Made by a program: the position numbers and the translations under genes. The notes under the pieces are model-generated. The model worked only from the letters and a program-made list of their open reading frames with translations, was not told the DNA's origin and ran no database searches. Positions 35,472-48,357 of a stretch of 64,000 nucleotides of DNA are shown here, in pieces; position 1 is the first letter of the stretch, and each line of letters starts with the position of its first letter. Source of the DNA: Chionis minor (taxonomy: Eukaryota > Chordata > Aves > Charadriiformes > Chionididae). The stretch spans positions 62,001-126,000 of the forward strand of contig VZSF01009849.1 of NCBI GenBank assembly GCA_013398295.1, in the 5' to 3' direction.

Positions 35472-38400
35472 TTCTCTGTTAAGCATTGGTAAGTTACAGG
35501 AAGGAATGAAGAATTCAAACACCATCAGTGATTTCTTGTCTGTGTTGTAAGAGACAAAATAGAGACATAAAACTGGCCTATGGCTTTCACTTTGTTTTAG
35601 TCTTGGTCTTGATTTTGCTTTGTCTAGCTCTGAGGCTGACTGGGAGACTCAGCACCAAATGTTGCTGTCCTTGTGTTTGTGGTGGGGAAGGTTTTAGGAG
35701 ACAGGCACCATCAAACTTTGCATTCTCCTTCATTTGGATTGAATTTGTGATGGCCACAAAAAACCCAGTGGTTTTTGATCCTGAATAAAGATAGAAAGAG
35801 TTCATCTGCCACTTTGCTTTATGTTTTAAGATATCCAAAATTCCAGTGTTGTGAGCTCTTGATTTGGATTTCTGGCAGCACAACACATGAATTAGATAAC
35901 TTGTTCTTCTTCCTAATACAATTAGATAATTTTGTGCTGTTTCACCAACGTCTTCTTGTGTGACTTAGGTGATGAGTCTGTGTGTCTGGGACAGGTTTAA
36001 TGCCTACCCGCCCACAAGTTCCTCTTAAGCTGTCATTCTACACTGTCATTTTATCAGAGTTCCCAGCTGAGACTGTGACTGCAGGGGTGTGCACTGAGTC
36101 TGACTTTCAGCTTGAACTGCTTCCAGCATTGCTGCTTTCCTTAATTTTTTATGATAACTTACAGGTGATCTTACAAATGTTGGTGGAGACTAAAAGGGGG
36201 TTGTAAGAGCAGCTTGCCCTGACATTATATTTCACCTTAAGGGAATCTGTCTAGGATAAACTTGCTTTTACAGTGGGGGAAGGATGTTTTACCAAAGATG
36301 AGAGCTGTTCCCATGCTGTCAGCTCCCAAACAACTGAAGATCTGTGCTTAACACGGCAGAGAGAAGGGGGAGGATAGTTCCTTTGGCCTGGTTGTGTCAC
36401 CATTTCAATACACCCAAAAGTCATGTCTGCAGGTAACCCACCAAATCCTCAGTATGTAAGAGTTAGAAGCAATAATTTGCCAAGCTCTGTTTTCCTGAAG
36501 GTCATGTGGTTATCAAAGCAGAAGTATCACTGGGAGATACAGTTCTAATTGCACACGAATGTGGTCTGGTTAATTAAGTTCAGAAGAGTCTTCCCATCTA
36601 AAAAGCAATAGTAGTCCTTCTTAGATGGACCGCATAATTTTGTATGCCCTGTACACTTTCTCTGAGGATTAGCCTGGATGATTTGTAGGACTTTACACTG
36701 GGGGCAGGAGGGGTATTACCTTAGATGCAGAATGGAGCTGTGCTCTGGTGCCCTTACCTGTTTTTCCATAAAGCGTCTGTTTTGGCAGAGCACTTGTCAT
36801 GATGCAATCTCTCACATTTTGCCATAGTGCCTCTTTTTACAGGAATGTCATGTTGTCTGGGAACATGGGTTGTGTTGCACTTAGTTTTGTGTCTGAGGCC
36901 AATGTCCCAGGCAAAAATTTTTCAAATATGCCTGAAGTGACGTAGCCGTGTCAGCTCTGCTGCTGCACCACATTGTCCTGAGAGCAGCCATCTCTGTTGT
37001 CCCCACAGGAGCTCCGGGGTGCAAGTGGGCTGAAGCTCGGAGACAAGACAGCTCATGCTAGGTTCTTTGAGAAGTAGCTGGAACATGTAGCATTGTTTCC
37101 ATTACTGAAGCGCTTATTAACAAGGATAAAAATCCACTGTTTCTTTTTGATCTTTTCCTGCACAGATTGCTTGAAATGGTCTTTTCCAAGTACTTTCCAA
37201 GGAACTCAACCCCCTTTTCTCCCTGAAGAAGCTCTTGCTCTGATTATCCGTTGTAATGGAGACTCTATATGGGTCTACCTTAAAATACCACTCAACAGTT
37301 TCAGAAACCACAGTTCCCTGTAGATAGTATTAGATGCTGGTTTACTTTAGAGTGCAGTTCAAAGTAACAGATTTGGTGTATATGGAGGCACCTGACCTGA
37401 GCCCAGGTTTTGTCAGAGGCTGTCTTTCATGCGGTGTGTCTCCCTGCTGCTTAGAACTGATGGAGAAATTTCGCTTCAGGCTGTTACCAAAGCATCTTAC
37501 TGGAGCCCTCACAATTCTGCTCGTCACTTTTACCATAAAATTTTGAGTTTTAAACAATGCAACATTTAGTCCGCTCTAGGCTTCGTCTTAGATGGGAGTC
37601 TGAATGAGATAAGGTACGATAAGCTACAGTGGGATTGGCTATTGGAGGTTTCGACTAGAAAGAAGCTGAATGTAGTCATATATATGGTTTATAACCTCTA
37701 AAGCAATCCTTACCTTTTCCCTGTAACCAGAAAATTGATGATCTGACAAGTCAGTGTGATGTCTGACCCAGTTTCCTGATCTAAGAGATTCTGGAGAAGC
37801 AACCAGACCTTTTTTGGGTATTCAAGCAAGTAGTTCATATGAGGCTAATTACAATTGGTTGTTTTGTTCGAAACTGGAAAGGATTGAATCTCCTTGACAT
37901 CTCTGTAAACTTCCTATCTTGCAGTTCTCTTCAAGTATTAATTTTATTTGTCTTTGGATTGAGCACAACCATTTGGTGACCTCTTTCATTTCTATCACCC
38001 ATTTCAATGGGAAGATGTAGCCCTATACAACGGCTTAAGTTGCAGTCACAGCTATACAATGTTGTCCAAAGATACAGCTCCTGAAAAGCTCATTTTGTGG
38101 TAGTACAGCCTGTAAATCCACCTGACTTCTCATTGTTGCTGAACTTGTTATTTAGGCTGTAACCTAATGTTTCTGCTCCCTCAGTGACCTTTTGCTAACC
38201 AGCGTCACTGGCTATTTAAAGAAAATGTTCCAGAGTTCTAATTTTTACAGAATTTTAGCACCTGGGACATATGCCAGACTGACAGACACAGAAATGTGAG
38301 TCCTCTCTGGTTTTTTGGATAGGTACAGCATAAGCAAACTACCATAAGTTGCTTCTCTCCACACATTGACTGTTTGCCTCAGTCCTGAACCAGATGAGTC

Positions 38401-40375
38401 TCTACCAAGGGGGCAAGACACCTTTGCCCTCATGTTCAGTTTAAAGTGCTGGCCTGAATGCCCACAAAGTTGGAAATATGACCTGATTGCCTCTTTCTTT
38501 AGTGGTGTAGGCAGCTATTCAGTAGAAGGTGGACTGAGACCACGAGCGTTTCAGGTAACAAACATCCAGCAGACCTTTAGCCCAACACTGATCTCTGTCA
38601 GCTTAAAATCAGGGGCATTTATGCAAAGACTTTATATCACAGTCCTCTGAGACTTGTCTCATAGCCAGCCTTGAGGCTTTTACAGAGCTCCCTAATCGTC
38701 TTTTGCTCTCTTGGAAATCTGTATTTCTACTAATTACCCAACTATTGGAAAACATGGCTGGACACTGTTATTGGCAGAATTAGGCTGGCTTTCACCAATT
38801 TGTCATTGTCCTGCCTGGCTCTAGAGAGGGCAATTTGCTGTTGCCTGCTTATATGGTAGCACGACGCTGAGAAGCTTACAGCTCATCTTTTGTATGCTTG
38901 GAAAGGACTGTCAAGATGATGCAGTGTTGTCTCTCACTCCCCCTTTTCTTATTGTATGTAGAATTAGAGCCCACGAACGTGAGGAAAAACAGCCATGGCT
39001 GCAGTCAAGGCATTGTGCAAGTTTTTCTCCCACAGCTGTGCTGGTGCAGCTCAGTCTAGGTTTGTTTGTTTGGGTTTTTTTCCCAAATGTGAGCTCCCAC
39101 ACTTTGTGCTAAAGCTCCTCTTCCAAACTGGTTTTCAAACATCTCCTTCTAGTTTCTGACAGGTAACAGCACCTCTAACTGCACAATACTCTCACAGGCA
39201 CTCTCAGTGATTACTGCAGCAATCCAGGTTAGTATTCATCTTTGTGAAAGCACCTCCGCGCCTCCTCATTCCTAGACCTGGATCTTTGCTAAAAGATAGT
39301 TAGAACCTTAACAGAGTGTGTAACAGCAACTCTCAGCTTGATTTATTGAGCCAGGATGGCAGATTGAAATAGTCAGCCCTGTTTATACTTGTGGTGAAGG
39401 CAGGAGAGGCAATTAGCTTAGGACAGAACAGTCAGCCTTTGCTCTCGGACTGTCTTACTAATGACTGGCCCATCACTGTCCTTTGGTCCTTTTCTTCTGC
39501 CTGCTTGGGAAGTCATCCTGCAGACACTTTACCTGCGGAAGGAGACCACAGAGAGGTAAGCTGACTAACCTTATCCCGTGTGCTTCTGGAAGTGAGTCTG
39601 AAAGCAGCAACAGCAAGTATTTCAGAGCTCCTCATTGAAGTGACCTTGCTTCACATTAAGATGTACCAAAAGAGATGGACTAAAGCAATAGCATGCTTAC
39701 GGGTATCTCATTGCTCTTCGTCTAGCCAAGCCTTGTAACTCTTCTTTGTTAACTAACTATAACCAGATAAAATCTGAAGACCTCTGTGAAAAGCAGTTAC
39801 TGTAGCAGACAAGATGACTTATGACGGGACAGTTTCAGCAGTGTTATTAAAGACATACTTTTTTGCATTGTTCTGAAGTGAAAACATGAAAGCTACAACA
39901 TAATTCTTTTGGTTTGATAAAACTGCAGGCATGGTGACAGCTGCATGTAATAATAATCATTTAACACCTTGTTAGTCCTCAGAGACCCACGGAGAATTAA
40001 AGTTGTGTTTTACCAGGCGATACGCACACAGGCAGTGGTGTGAACAACTTACAAGATAATAGTTGAACCACTAGTACTGGCTTTAAACATTAAAGGAATT
40101 GTGCATCTCTATTTAGGTATATATTGGGTATCTATCACTGTGGCATTTCTGGAATTGCAGTCTGTGTTAATCAGGAGGCCATTATTAAACAGCTACAAAT
40201 CACAGGCACAACCTTTCACTCAGCTTTACTTCCAGCTTAGTTTCCTGTATTTACCAAGGCTTACACGCGGTCTGAAACGGCACAGACATACAGAGGTATC
40301 TAGAACAGCATCACAAGCAGAAACTAAGCATGTCATTTCAATATCTAAGGATTGCCGCTTCCTAAGCAGCAAGCT
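35472..40375. other. no gene seen
   Basis: Almost 5 kb of unique sequence. 36475-36545 may be a worn antisense MIR scrap. A donor-like word (GAGAG|GTAAGC) at 39557 has only weak acceptors upstream. No recognisable coding content. Confidence 0.5.
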
Positions 40376-40700
40376 GAGAGAATGAGAGAGAAGCAGCAAA
40401 AGGGAGAGAGAGAGAGAGATGAAAGGATGGAAAGGGGAAAAAACTAAGGAGGGGTACCAGTTAAAAGAGAATAAATAATCACATAAAGGAAGAAGCAAAA
40501 CAGAAGCATGAATGTTTAAATGAGGCAGGAAGAGAAGGATGGATGAAGAAAGATTAGAAGGTGAAAAATGGGAATGAGAAATTTCCAGAGGTAAAATTGA
40601 AATAGAAAAGCATACAACAAAATTAGAGTTTCATTAAAAAGAGAGAAGGGAATTATTACAAGGCAGGCACAGGAATGAGCATCTGCTGTAAAGAAATCCC
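40376..40700 (+). repeat. long purine-rich tract with (GA)n core
   Basis: The plus strand is overwhelmingly A and G for about 320 bp, with an uninterrupted (GA) run at about 40403-40419. Such asymmetry can form triplex or open DNA. Minus frames here are low-complexity Ser/Leu/Phe and not genes. Confidence 0.65.
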
Positions 40701-42084
40701 ATGACTTTAATATTGGAAACAAAACAATGAGGTGACCTATGGCCAACAATTTGCACTGTTTCTCATCACTGCTGAGATGCGGATGGCTACCTTTCCCAAA
40801 CCTCCTCTTTGCGGGGTACCCTTTCTTTTTGAAATGTTCAACTTCAAATGCAAAACTGAGGCAATTTCACCAACAGGTACTACAGCCCTGCTGTGCTGAG
40901 CTTTCAGGTTGAGTTGGCTGCTCCACTGAAGTCTCAGTCTTTATCAGGCAACACCAGCCTCTCCCTTTAATGCGTGTTACCTGCTTTCCTATCATTGTTG
41001 TTATTATTATTATTACTACCACTGGCTTTGTTCTAGAAGTTCATTCAGACCTTTTATCACGGTCAAATTCAACTGTGATAATCTTTGTCAAAAAATCTTC
41101 ATGTAGTAATAAGCAAAGGAAATAATAATGTGATTCCTCATTCTAACCAAAACACTATTTGAAAAATGTATTTTTCATCAGGAAACATCCATTTACTGAA
41201 GCTGTTCCTGGAATTTTTTGACTCGACCAAGGAGCCAATATGGACACATAGCAATTCACTAAAGCTGAGCTTTATCTGGAAGACCCTGTTGTTGACATCA
41301 CCTCAGTGTGAGACAACCACACAGTCTGATGGCTACAGGCAAAAAGAAATTTGAGGTTGTATCCCTTGAGAAAGACCATCTCTGATAGCACAGTGTTAAT
41401 ACATTGGTGAGGCATTAAAGGAAGGATGCCTCCTATGGACTTACTGCCTCCACAGCTGGAGGGGGTTTTTGGGCAACCGTACTTAGATGACTGTCTTGCA
41501 AAGGCTGATCTGCCCCAGACCTACAGCCTTGTAAGATGGCAGCCATTGTTATACGGCTGCAGCCCATGAACAGAGAGAGCGGCTGTTTACGGTGCTAGCA
41601 GATGGAGAGCCCCAAACCTACAAAAATACACGTGTGCACATATTTTAGAAGGAATGTGCTCTCTTGGAGTATGTGTTGTCTTGTGACTTGTTCTCTTGTG
41701 AACTTTTTTTCTTTTGCTGCTGCATTTTCTAGTTAAGTCTGCATGGCTGTTAGGCCTCTGCTCTTTTCCATTCTTATTGTTCCCCCCCCCGCCCCGACAT
41801 AGCCAAACAAGGCCTCGGGTACAGTTTTCCAAATCAGCCTCCACAAACTTGACTAGCCAGATCTCCACAGGGAACAAAGTCACATAGATTTATGTGACAA
41901 AACCCATTGATCTGACAGGGGGTGAGATAAATCTGCCTCAAAAAGTTAAAGCAATAGAAATCCGGATCCGCAATGCAAGATTTCAGTGACAAAACCAGGG
42001 AGCTGACAGAGACTCAGACAAATCATCCATACTGAGTGACTATGCATCCGTTCCACACACAACTGCCTGCTTAAAGAGATAGTG
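40701..42084. other. no gene seen; TTA and C runs
   Basis: A (TTA)n microsatellite lies at about 40998-41015 and a C-rich run (C9-G-C4) at 41782-41795. A GC-poor block at 41040-41170 is unremarkable. Confidence 0.55.
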
Positions 42085-42465
42085 ATGAGAGATCCCCACA
42101 CAGCATCTAACACGGCATCGGCATTTGTTAGGAGATTAGTGTCGGGAGGGAGAAATACCCAATTAAAGAGGTATTACACTGCCATTGGGAGATTGGGAGT
42201 AAGTAGCAATAATCATGCCAGCCACTGCCACACTAACAATGCTGTGAAGGAAAAAAATTGGAATGCAAAAGAGTTTGAAGAAGAAAGAGAAAACAGGGCA
42301 TATTCACGGGTTTGGAACTGTGGCAATGAAATAGCTCAAAAGAAGATAACCAGCTCAGACTCCAATTTAAAAATGTATGGGATCAGGACAAAAAGCAGTC
42401 TACATAGCAAAATGGCAACTGCATCGTTCAAGGTCCAGCTAGCAGAGGTGCAGCAGAAGCAGTGA
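42085..42465 (+). other. 126-codon ATG frame, unknown, possibly conserved noncoding
   Basis: An ATG with G at -3 opens 126 codons ending at TGA 42463-42465. The reading is hydrophilic and charged with an acidic/basic stretch (KEFEEERENR) and no domain, signal peptide or membrane span. Unlike most long frames here it is not low-complexity and overlaps no repeat I recognise. SOX-like words (CCATTG, ACAATG, CAATAAT) at 42178-42245 equally suggest a noncoding element. No promoter or polyadenylation signal is tied to it. Confidence 0.18.
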
Positions 42466-44589
42466 CTGCAGGGTGAGGGAAGCTGGTGCTCAGTACAGGC
42501 TATTGGTGCATTTAAACTGCCACTTAGCCCAAAATGCCTAAGACATAATAACATCAGAGCATGAGAAATGCCTTCCTGGAGCAAACCCACCGTCCACCCG
42601 GTCAAATGTTCTGTCTCCCACACAGCACAAGGACATGCTCTTCAGAGGGAGCCTATAAGCCTTGGCACTTTCTGCTGTTTTCCCACAGCATTCAGGAATG
42701 ATGTTGGATCAGGGGTGCTAGAGGATACATCCCTGCCCAGTATCTACTTGTGGATCTATTCTTGAATTTGTCTAGTAACCTTTGAACCTGATGGTACCAC
42801 ATACCTCCTTTGAAGGCTAGCTGGTGACTTTCATTTAAAATAAAAAGAAGGAAGGATTAAAAAGGGGACCTGTGGCTACAGTATTAGCCTCATGGTTGGA
42901 AAACTCCATCTCCATTCTCTGCTATGTTGTAGACAAGGTGCTGAGAGTGAGGCTTTTAGATACTTAAAGATGACAATTTTCAGAAACAAACAGTGTCTAA
43001 TTCCCGTTGAAATCAATCAAAGGGAAATAGACTCCTCAGGGCTTTTCAATTCAGCGATTTGAATTGCCGTTATGCCTTTCATGTGTTTGAAAAGTGTTTC
43101 AGTCAACTCTGCATCCATAGGTTTCTTAAGGACCTTTAAAAACTTCCCTTTAGTCTCTTTGCCCTAACTTCCAAGCTGTAAAGAGAGGATTAGAGCTGCC
43201 CATCTCAGGGAGGTGTGATAAGGAGAAACATGTTAGAGACCATGAAGGGTTCATCTGCTAAAGCAAAGGAAGGACATGTGAGGTCTTGAACCATCTAGTG
43301 AAGTCAGAGGATGGTCAGAGGTTCACATTTACCAGAGGCGTTCAGATGGAGACGACCCAGTGAAATGCACAACTGACCTTTGCACACACTCACAGAGAAC
43401 CCTGTACACACAACAGTGTGATCATGGTCAGGGAGGAAAGGCAGGGTGGAGGTGATCAGTAGCCCCAAGGATGCTGCAGGCAGCTCGCTCGCTATGTTTC
43501 TATCTGTCTTTGTGTCTGACATGAACTGGCTATGCTGAATCCATCAACTGACCACTGCCTGATGTCAGCTGTTTCACCTCAACATGCTCCCCAACTAAAT
43601 GGAGAGCACAAGTGCTTTGTGGTCTTTACAAACTTCTGCATGACCCGCGTCAGCTTCTGTGCTAGTGCTGGCTGACCTCACACTTCTGAGGTTACACGGA
43701 AGCCAGGAGCAGAAGACTGCCATGTTAGTCAAGGCGCTGACTCCACATCTTCCCATGATAAAGCACTGGCAACGGTTGTCAAAAAAATTGTCACTAACTA
43801 GAAAATCCTTGTTTGCGCATTCTTGCTGTGCAGCCTGTCAGGGAGATGCTGCCTGTGTGGTGGCAGGAGAAGCGACTCTTGGATTTCGCTCTGGTTGCCC
43901 CTGCCACAGACACAGGGATTTATCTTGCTTGCTTGCTTTCTCACTTTCTGTTCTATGTTCTAACCATTCCAACTGCCCATCTGGTTTCGGGTTGCTCATC
44001 ATTTTTCTTGCCGAGGAATGTGAAACAACAAAAGCACTTCATGCGCTGAAGTAATTTTTCTGGAATGGGTAAAACGCTGCTTCAGCCAGGTACTCTCATT
44101 TCCAGCGTAGAGCTCAATGTCCCCTTGCTCCTGTAAACACCAATCTTTTCAGATGGGATGCACACGATGGCAAAATGAGAATGGCTTTGATGTAGTGATT
44201 TGCCTTGGGAGCGTACAGTACTGGTTAAGGCAGCATGGCCCGCAGACCAGAACGCTCTCATGGCACCAGGGTGACACTTGTGGCTTGCCAGATGCTACCG
44301 GCGTCTAGGCCAAGCTGCTGAATGAGCGATAGTTTTTCACTTTCGTCTTCCTGGCAAATTTCGGCGGTGACTCTTTTAAGCAACTTGATGACCTTGAAAT
44401 CAGATCTAATGACTGCGTAGAAATGCACTCAATGCACGTGTAACTGAGAGGTAGTGACATCAGGTGTCACAAAGGGACCTTCTGCTAACACTAGCTGCAG
44501 GTGATCCCCTCTGGTTTAGAGGGCCCAGGACTCTGTGTTAGTATCTAAAGGAGGTGTCTGGGATTTAACTGTTAATAGTATCCATCTCC
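42466..44589. other. no gene seen; old repeat at 42971-43052
   Basis: 42971-43052 ('gtctaattcccgttgaaatc', 'tcctcagggcttttcaattc') is a worn copy of the palindromic 'cctaattcccattgaaatcaatgg' amniote repeat. 44300-44440 is non-repetitive with retained CpGs and a CACGTG E-box near 44434, which may be regulatory. The rest shows nothing. Confidence 0.5.
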
Positions 44590-44680
44590 TTACAGGTACA
44601 GGAGAGTGTACAGGAAAGTACAGGAAAAGCACAGGAAAGTATATTTCCCTGTACAGGGAAGTACATTTCCTTACAGGGTC
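44590..44680. repeat. GGAA/TTCC palindromic array
   Basis: Four direct near-copies of TACAGGAAAG start at about 44598, 44609, 44619 and 44630. They are followed by their inverted counterparts. TTCCCTGTACAGGGAA (44645-44660) is a perfect 16-bp palindrome; the flanks 'ggaaagtatatttcc' and 'gggaagtacatttcc' are imperfect palindromes of the same words. The array combines ETS-like GGAA words, a STAT-like inverted TTC/GAA pair and a TGTACA core. Confidence 0.8.
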
Positions 44681-45249
44681 GTTGCTTAGAAAAAGCAATC
44701 TCATCACGGAGTCACTCTGCTGCCGCAGCTCATCAAATAAAATGACTGTGGATTCAGAGAATTAATATAATGGGTGAACAACACTGAGGGAAACCCACGT
44801 GCCGAGAGCAGGTTGTATGACCTACGGTGTGCTGCAAGTGCATGGTGCATTGCTTGGGGACAACAGCCAAAAGTGGCACCTCCTTTGGGACAAAGCCACC
44901 CTGCGGGAGGATGTGCTGCTTTGCCCCACGTGCCTTTCCGTGCTGGCCCTTTAAGTGTGGCAGGGCAAGGCAGCCAGGGGCCTGAAGTAGCCATTTGGCA
45001 ACTGGCTGCTGCTTGCTTTGTGCCCTCTCTTTTGCTGGTAAGCAATTTTAGCTGCTTTGATACTCTACTTGCTGTGAAAGAGAAGGTGCTTTGTTTCTCT
45101 GGTGTTTTTTGTTTTGTAGTGGGTTTTTGGACTTGCATCAGAAATAATATAGAACAAAAAAGCTTTAAAGTTCCCCAGCCTGTAGGTTTCTGCCTTGTGG
45201 CAATACACAGTCTGCTAAGGGGGTGGGGTGAGTGTCTGCTTTAACCTAA
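44681..45249. other. no gene seen
   Basis: A 156-codon frame at 44774-45244 has low-complexity Ala/Gly/Pro content, then a hydrophobic run. It overlaps an open minus frame and has no family match, so I regard it as composition-driven. Confidence 0.5.
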
Positions 45250-45510
45250 CATGTCTCCTGGGGTTATGGGGGTCTAATTAATATTAAAAATGTTATTCTG
45301 GCAATGTATCTGCCCTTTACCCAGGTTAAAGTGAAAAAAACTTTCCATTATATCCTAATGCTTGCCATGGATATAATGCTTTTAGTTAATTAAGAATGTA
45401 TAATGTATATGGTATAACTCTTCACAGTTACACCATATTTGTCTCATATCACCAAGCTTTTTAATTTGTGATAACTGGCACCTGTTATCTGTGGTGATAA
45501 GAAAATAACC
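45250..45510. promoter_or_regulatory. candidate conserved noncoding element, GATA/E-box/homeodomain words
   Basis: AT-rich, non-repetitive sequence with TAATTAAT, TTAGTTAATTAAG and TTTTTAATTT homeodomain words. Near its 3' end TGATAAC (45469-45475), CACCTG (45479-45484) directly abutting TTATCT (45485-45490), and TGATAAG (45495-45501) form a tight GATA/E-box cluster. That spacing is familiar from GATA/TAL1-type and E-protein enhancers. Activity is inferred from motif density only. Confidence 0.35.
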
Positions 45511-48269
45511 ATATTTCACTGTGTCAGGCACCCCAGCAGCCAAAAGCTCTAAGCTGTAGTCTTTGTGCTCTCACAAATGTGTTTCTGAATCTTCTACTCA
45601 CTGTCTGAATTGTGGAGATGCCCGTACTGCTTCAGGTATGATACAGGTGTTGAGTGTCTGGAAAAGGCTATGAGGCTCTAGAGCTGTGTAAAGCATCGTT
45701 ATTATTGCTATTTTTATAGATAAGAAAACGTGTGTTTGCAGCAAACAACAAAAAAGTATTTCCCAGCTTTGAATGTGATGTGTAGGAAGAGATATATTGT
45801 TCAGCTATTATGGTACCTCGTAATGGTGAAATATATAGTGTTCCTCCAGTTGTACTACAGCTGCAAAAATGTGTCTCCTGAAATGCTAGGCATGCCAACC
45901 AGTTTGGATATAAATAATAAGCATGTGCAGGATGTAAATAAGCAGCATTAGCATTTTAGAAGCACAGCAAAGTCATTTGTTCAAGCGCCATCTTGAGCCC
46001 TCACTTCCTGGGAGTAGCTGTTTGGTTGTCTCTCTGGGTGCTCTGGAAACGCTCGCTGTTAAGCTGTGAACAGGTTTCCTTTGCTCCACTTTAGACTATT
46101 TTCTCAAGAGAGGTTAAGCTGTACTTCAGGTAGTAATGTGTGCTGAGAACAGAAAGCAATTTATTGAGGGTTTCATAGAAATATTAATGTGGAGCAGGTG
46201 TTTGCATCAAAACATTGTAAGCTAGGTCTCCTAAAGTCAAAGTACTGATTTATAATCTCTGATATTTATATACATACACCTTACAGAAACCACAAAAGTA
46301 TATTTTTAAGGTTTTGAGCATAATAGACATACGCACTCTAGGGTACTTCCATGCTTTCCTTTGCAGTGAAGTATGCTAGAAATTTTATTTTAAAATTAAA
46401 TTGTCAGTTAATTATGCAATCCAGTCACTGGTGCTTTAGTGAAAGGCTCAGATATGGTTAGGCCCCTGATAAAATAAGTGAGATTTGACAGTGCCATTTT
46501 AGGGAATTCACTTGGATTTTTCTCTCATGCTCCTTTCCTTCCAAGTGAACTTACTGTAATTAAGAACCAGTGCAATGGGTGCACAGTCTGTTAGACTGAT
46601 ATCACTAGTTTAGCTTTACTCTAAAAATAAACACTTGCAGAAACACGTTATTCTGACTGGCAGGCTGTTCGGTCTGAGGGAGGGAGCAGACTTTTGGGGA
46701 CAGCAGATGAACTGTGTTATTTTAATGGGGTTGGGTTTTGCTAAGGCTCTGTAGTAAGATACTGGAGGCCACTGTCATAAGTAGTATCTTCTCTTCTGTG
46801 CTCCAGAGGGATGGGTTTTATGTAGGAAACAGTGCCTTTTTCAGCAAGCAAAGGAAACTGTTCTTGCCTCATTACAGATGGGTCTAGATACAAAGGACCT
46901 ACAGCAAGAAAAGGCATGAGCACCCAAGTGAGGAGACACTTTTTCCATTCCACGTGAGACCTACCGCACTCAGGAACATGAGTTAATTGCAGAGTGGTCA
47001 AGAAATAAAGCACATATGGAAATGTATAGTACTGTGCGATCTGTAGTCTTCTCACTTCTTCCGCTCACTTCCCTCAAGTCTGAGCACTGATCACAGCAAA
47101 GTACTTTTTTCATTTTTTTTTCCTTTGCTTATACTGTCAAACCTTCCGTATCCCAAACCCTACACGTATAAAGCAGCACCCTGCTGAAGTCGGTGAAAAG
47201 CATCAGTGCACACAGTCACAAGAGACACTCAGAAACATCTCTGTTGTAAGCTCTCTTATGCGGGATGAAGAGACAAAAGTAAAAACTCAAGGGAGGAAAA
47301 GCATTGGCTTTATTTTAATATCATGATGCTGGTATGGCTGTCTGTTTCCTGGAATTTGTACACATTAGAAAATGTGATCATTGTAAGTTTTTATTGATCT
47401 TGTCTCAGTGACAGTGATTAATAGTATTTTCAGCCCAAACTGTCAGATCTGCTTACAAACCTGAATTTTTCCCCTTCCATGCTACCATTCCTCCAGTCCC
47501 TGGAGAGGACTGATGTGAGAGGAAACTGAAGCTGAGGGGGAATGGTCTCAAGGACCACACCACCACCATATAAGACTCTATTAACCCAATCAAGTTCCTT
47601 TATTATTAGCTCTTATTGCAGTAGCATTCTGCATCTGCTAAGTGGGGGACATCTGTGCTAGATTTTTGTATGGGAAATAGAAAGGGGTTTCTTATTTCGG
47701 AGAATTTAGTGTCTAATGAGCTGTGCATGGGGATAGTATCCAACTATATACAAAGATTATTACGACTATATTGCTTGGAGACAGAAGTATTTTACAGCTT
47801 AGAGGAATATATGTAAATGCTGTCTTTATTTCAGAAGGACTCCACTGGATTTCATTTCTTGGGCAGGGAGGGGATTACTTTCTAATCATTAATCAAACAA
47901 AAGGTGATGCAGCAGCAATGCATCAGCTACATACCTACTGATTGCCCTTACTAATTTGTGCGTTGAAATGTAGTCTCTGCTGGTCTATCCCAAGGGAAGC
48001 TGCAGTTCAGCAGTGGGTTTTAGCTCAAAGCAGATTATTCATCAGAAATGGAAATCTTGTTTTCCTATCACTTGCCAAAATTGGAAAAAACATACTTTTT
48101 TTTTTAAGTTCAAGCCCAGAGCTGTATGGTATTTAGCTGACTACCATCTTTTTGGAGCTTGAGGTAAACTGAGGTACCTGAATATCTTTGTAGACTGTCT
48201 TAAACACCTCCTGGAGAGGAAAAATAAACATAATGTGCATTACTCCTCTGCCTGTGAGTCTTTGAGCAG
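45511..48269. other. no gene seen; AT-rich conserved-looking patches
   Basis: Patches at 46240-46450 and 47290-47450 are AT-rich, non-repetitive and contain TAATTATGCAAT, ATTAATAG and CTGTCAG words. 47188-47212 resembles a scrap of the palindromic amniote repeat. No coding support. Confidence 0.45.
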
Positions 48270-48357
48270 TCGGAGATCTCGCAGCTAAACTGCTATTAAA
48301 GCTGAATGCTGCTAAGGGTAAGGCTTGTTCTGGAGTGAGTGATTCTCCAAGCACCAG
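48270..48357 (+). other. exon-like segment, product unknown
   Basis: Acceptor gagtctttgagcag and strong donor GCACCAG|GTGAGA bound 88 bp. One frame is open, with two bases completing a prior codon and two left over; the other two frames stop early. The reading is Leu/Ala/Lys-rich then Ser-rich. The acceptor's pyrimidine tract is interrupted by purines, which lowers its score. No family was recognised. Confidence 0.17.

Noticed and set aside
40226..40749. Minus-strand frames of 77-90 codons
   Set aside because: They are low-complexity translations of the purine-rich tract.
44774..45244. 156-codon frame
   Set aside because: Low-complexity Ala/Gly/Pro content, open on the opposite strand as well, no ATG context or family.
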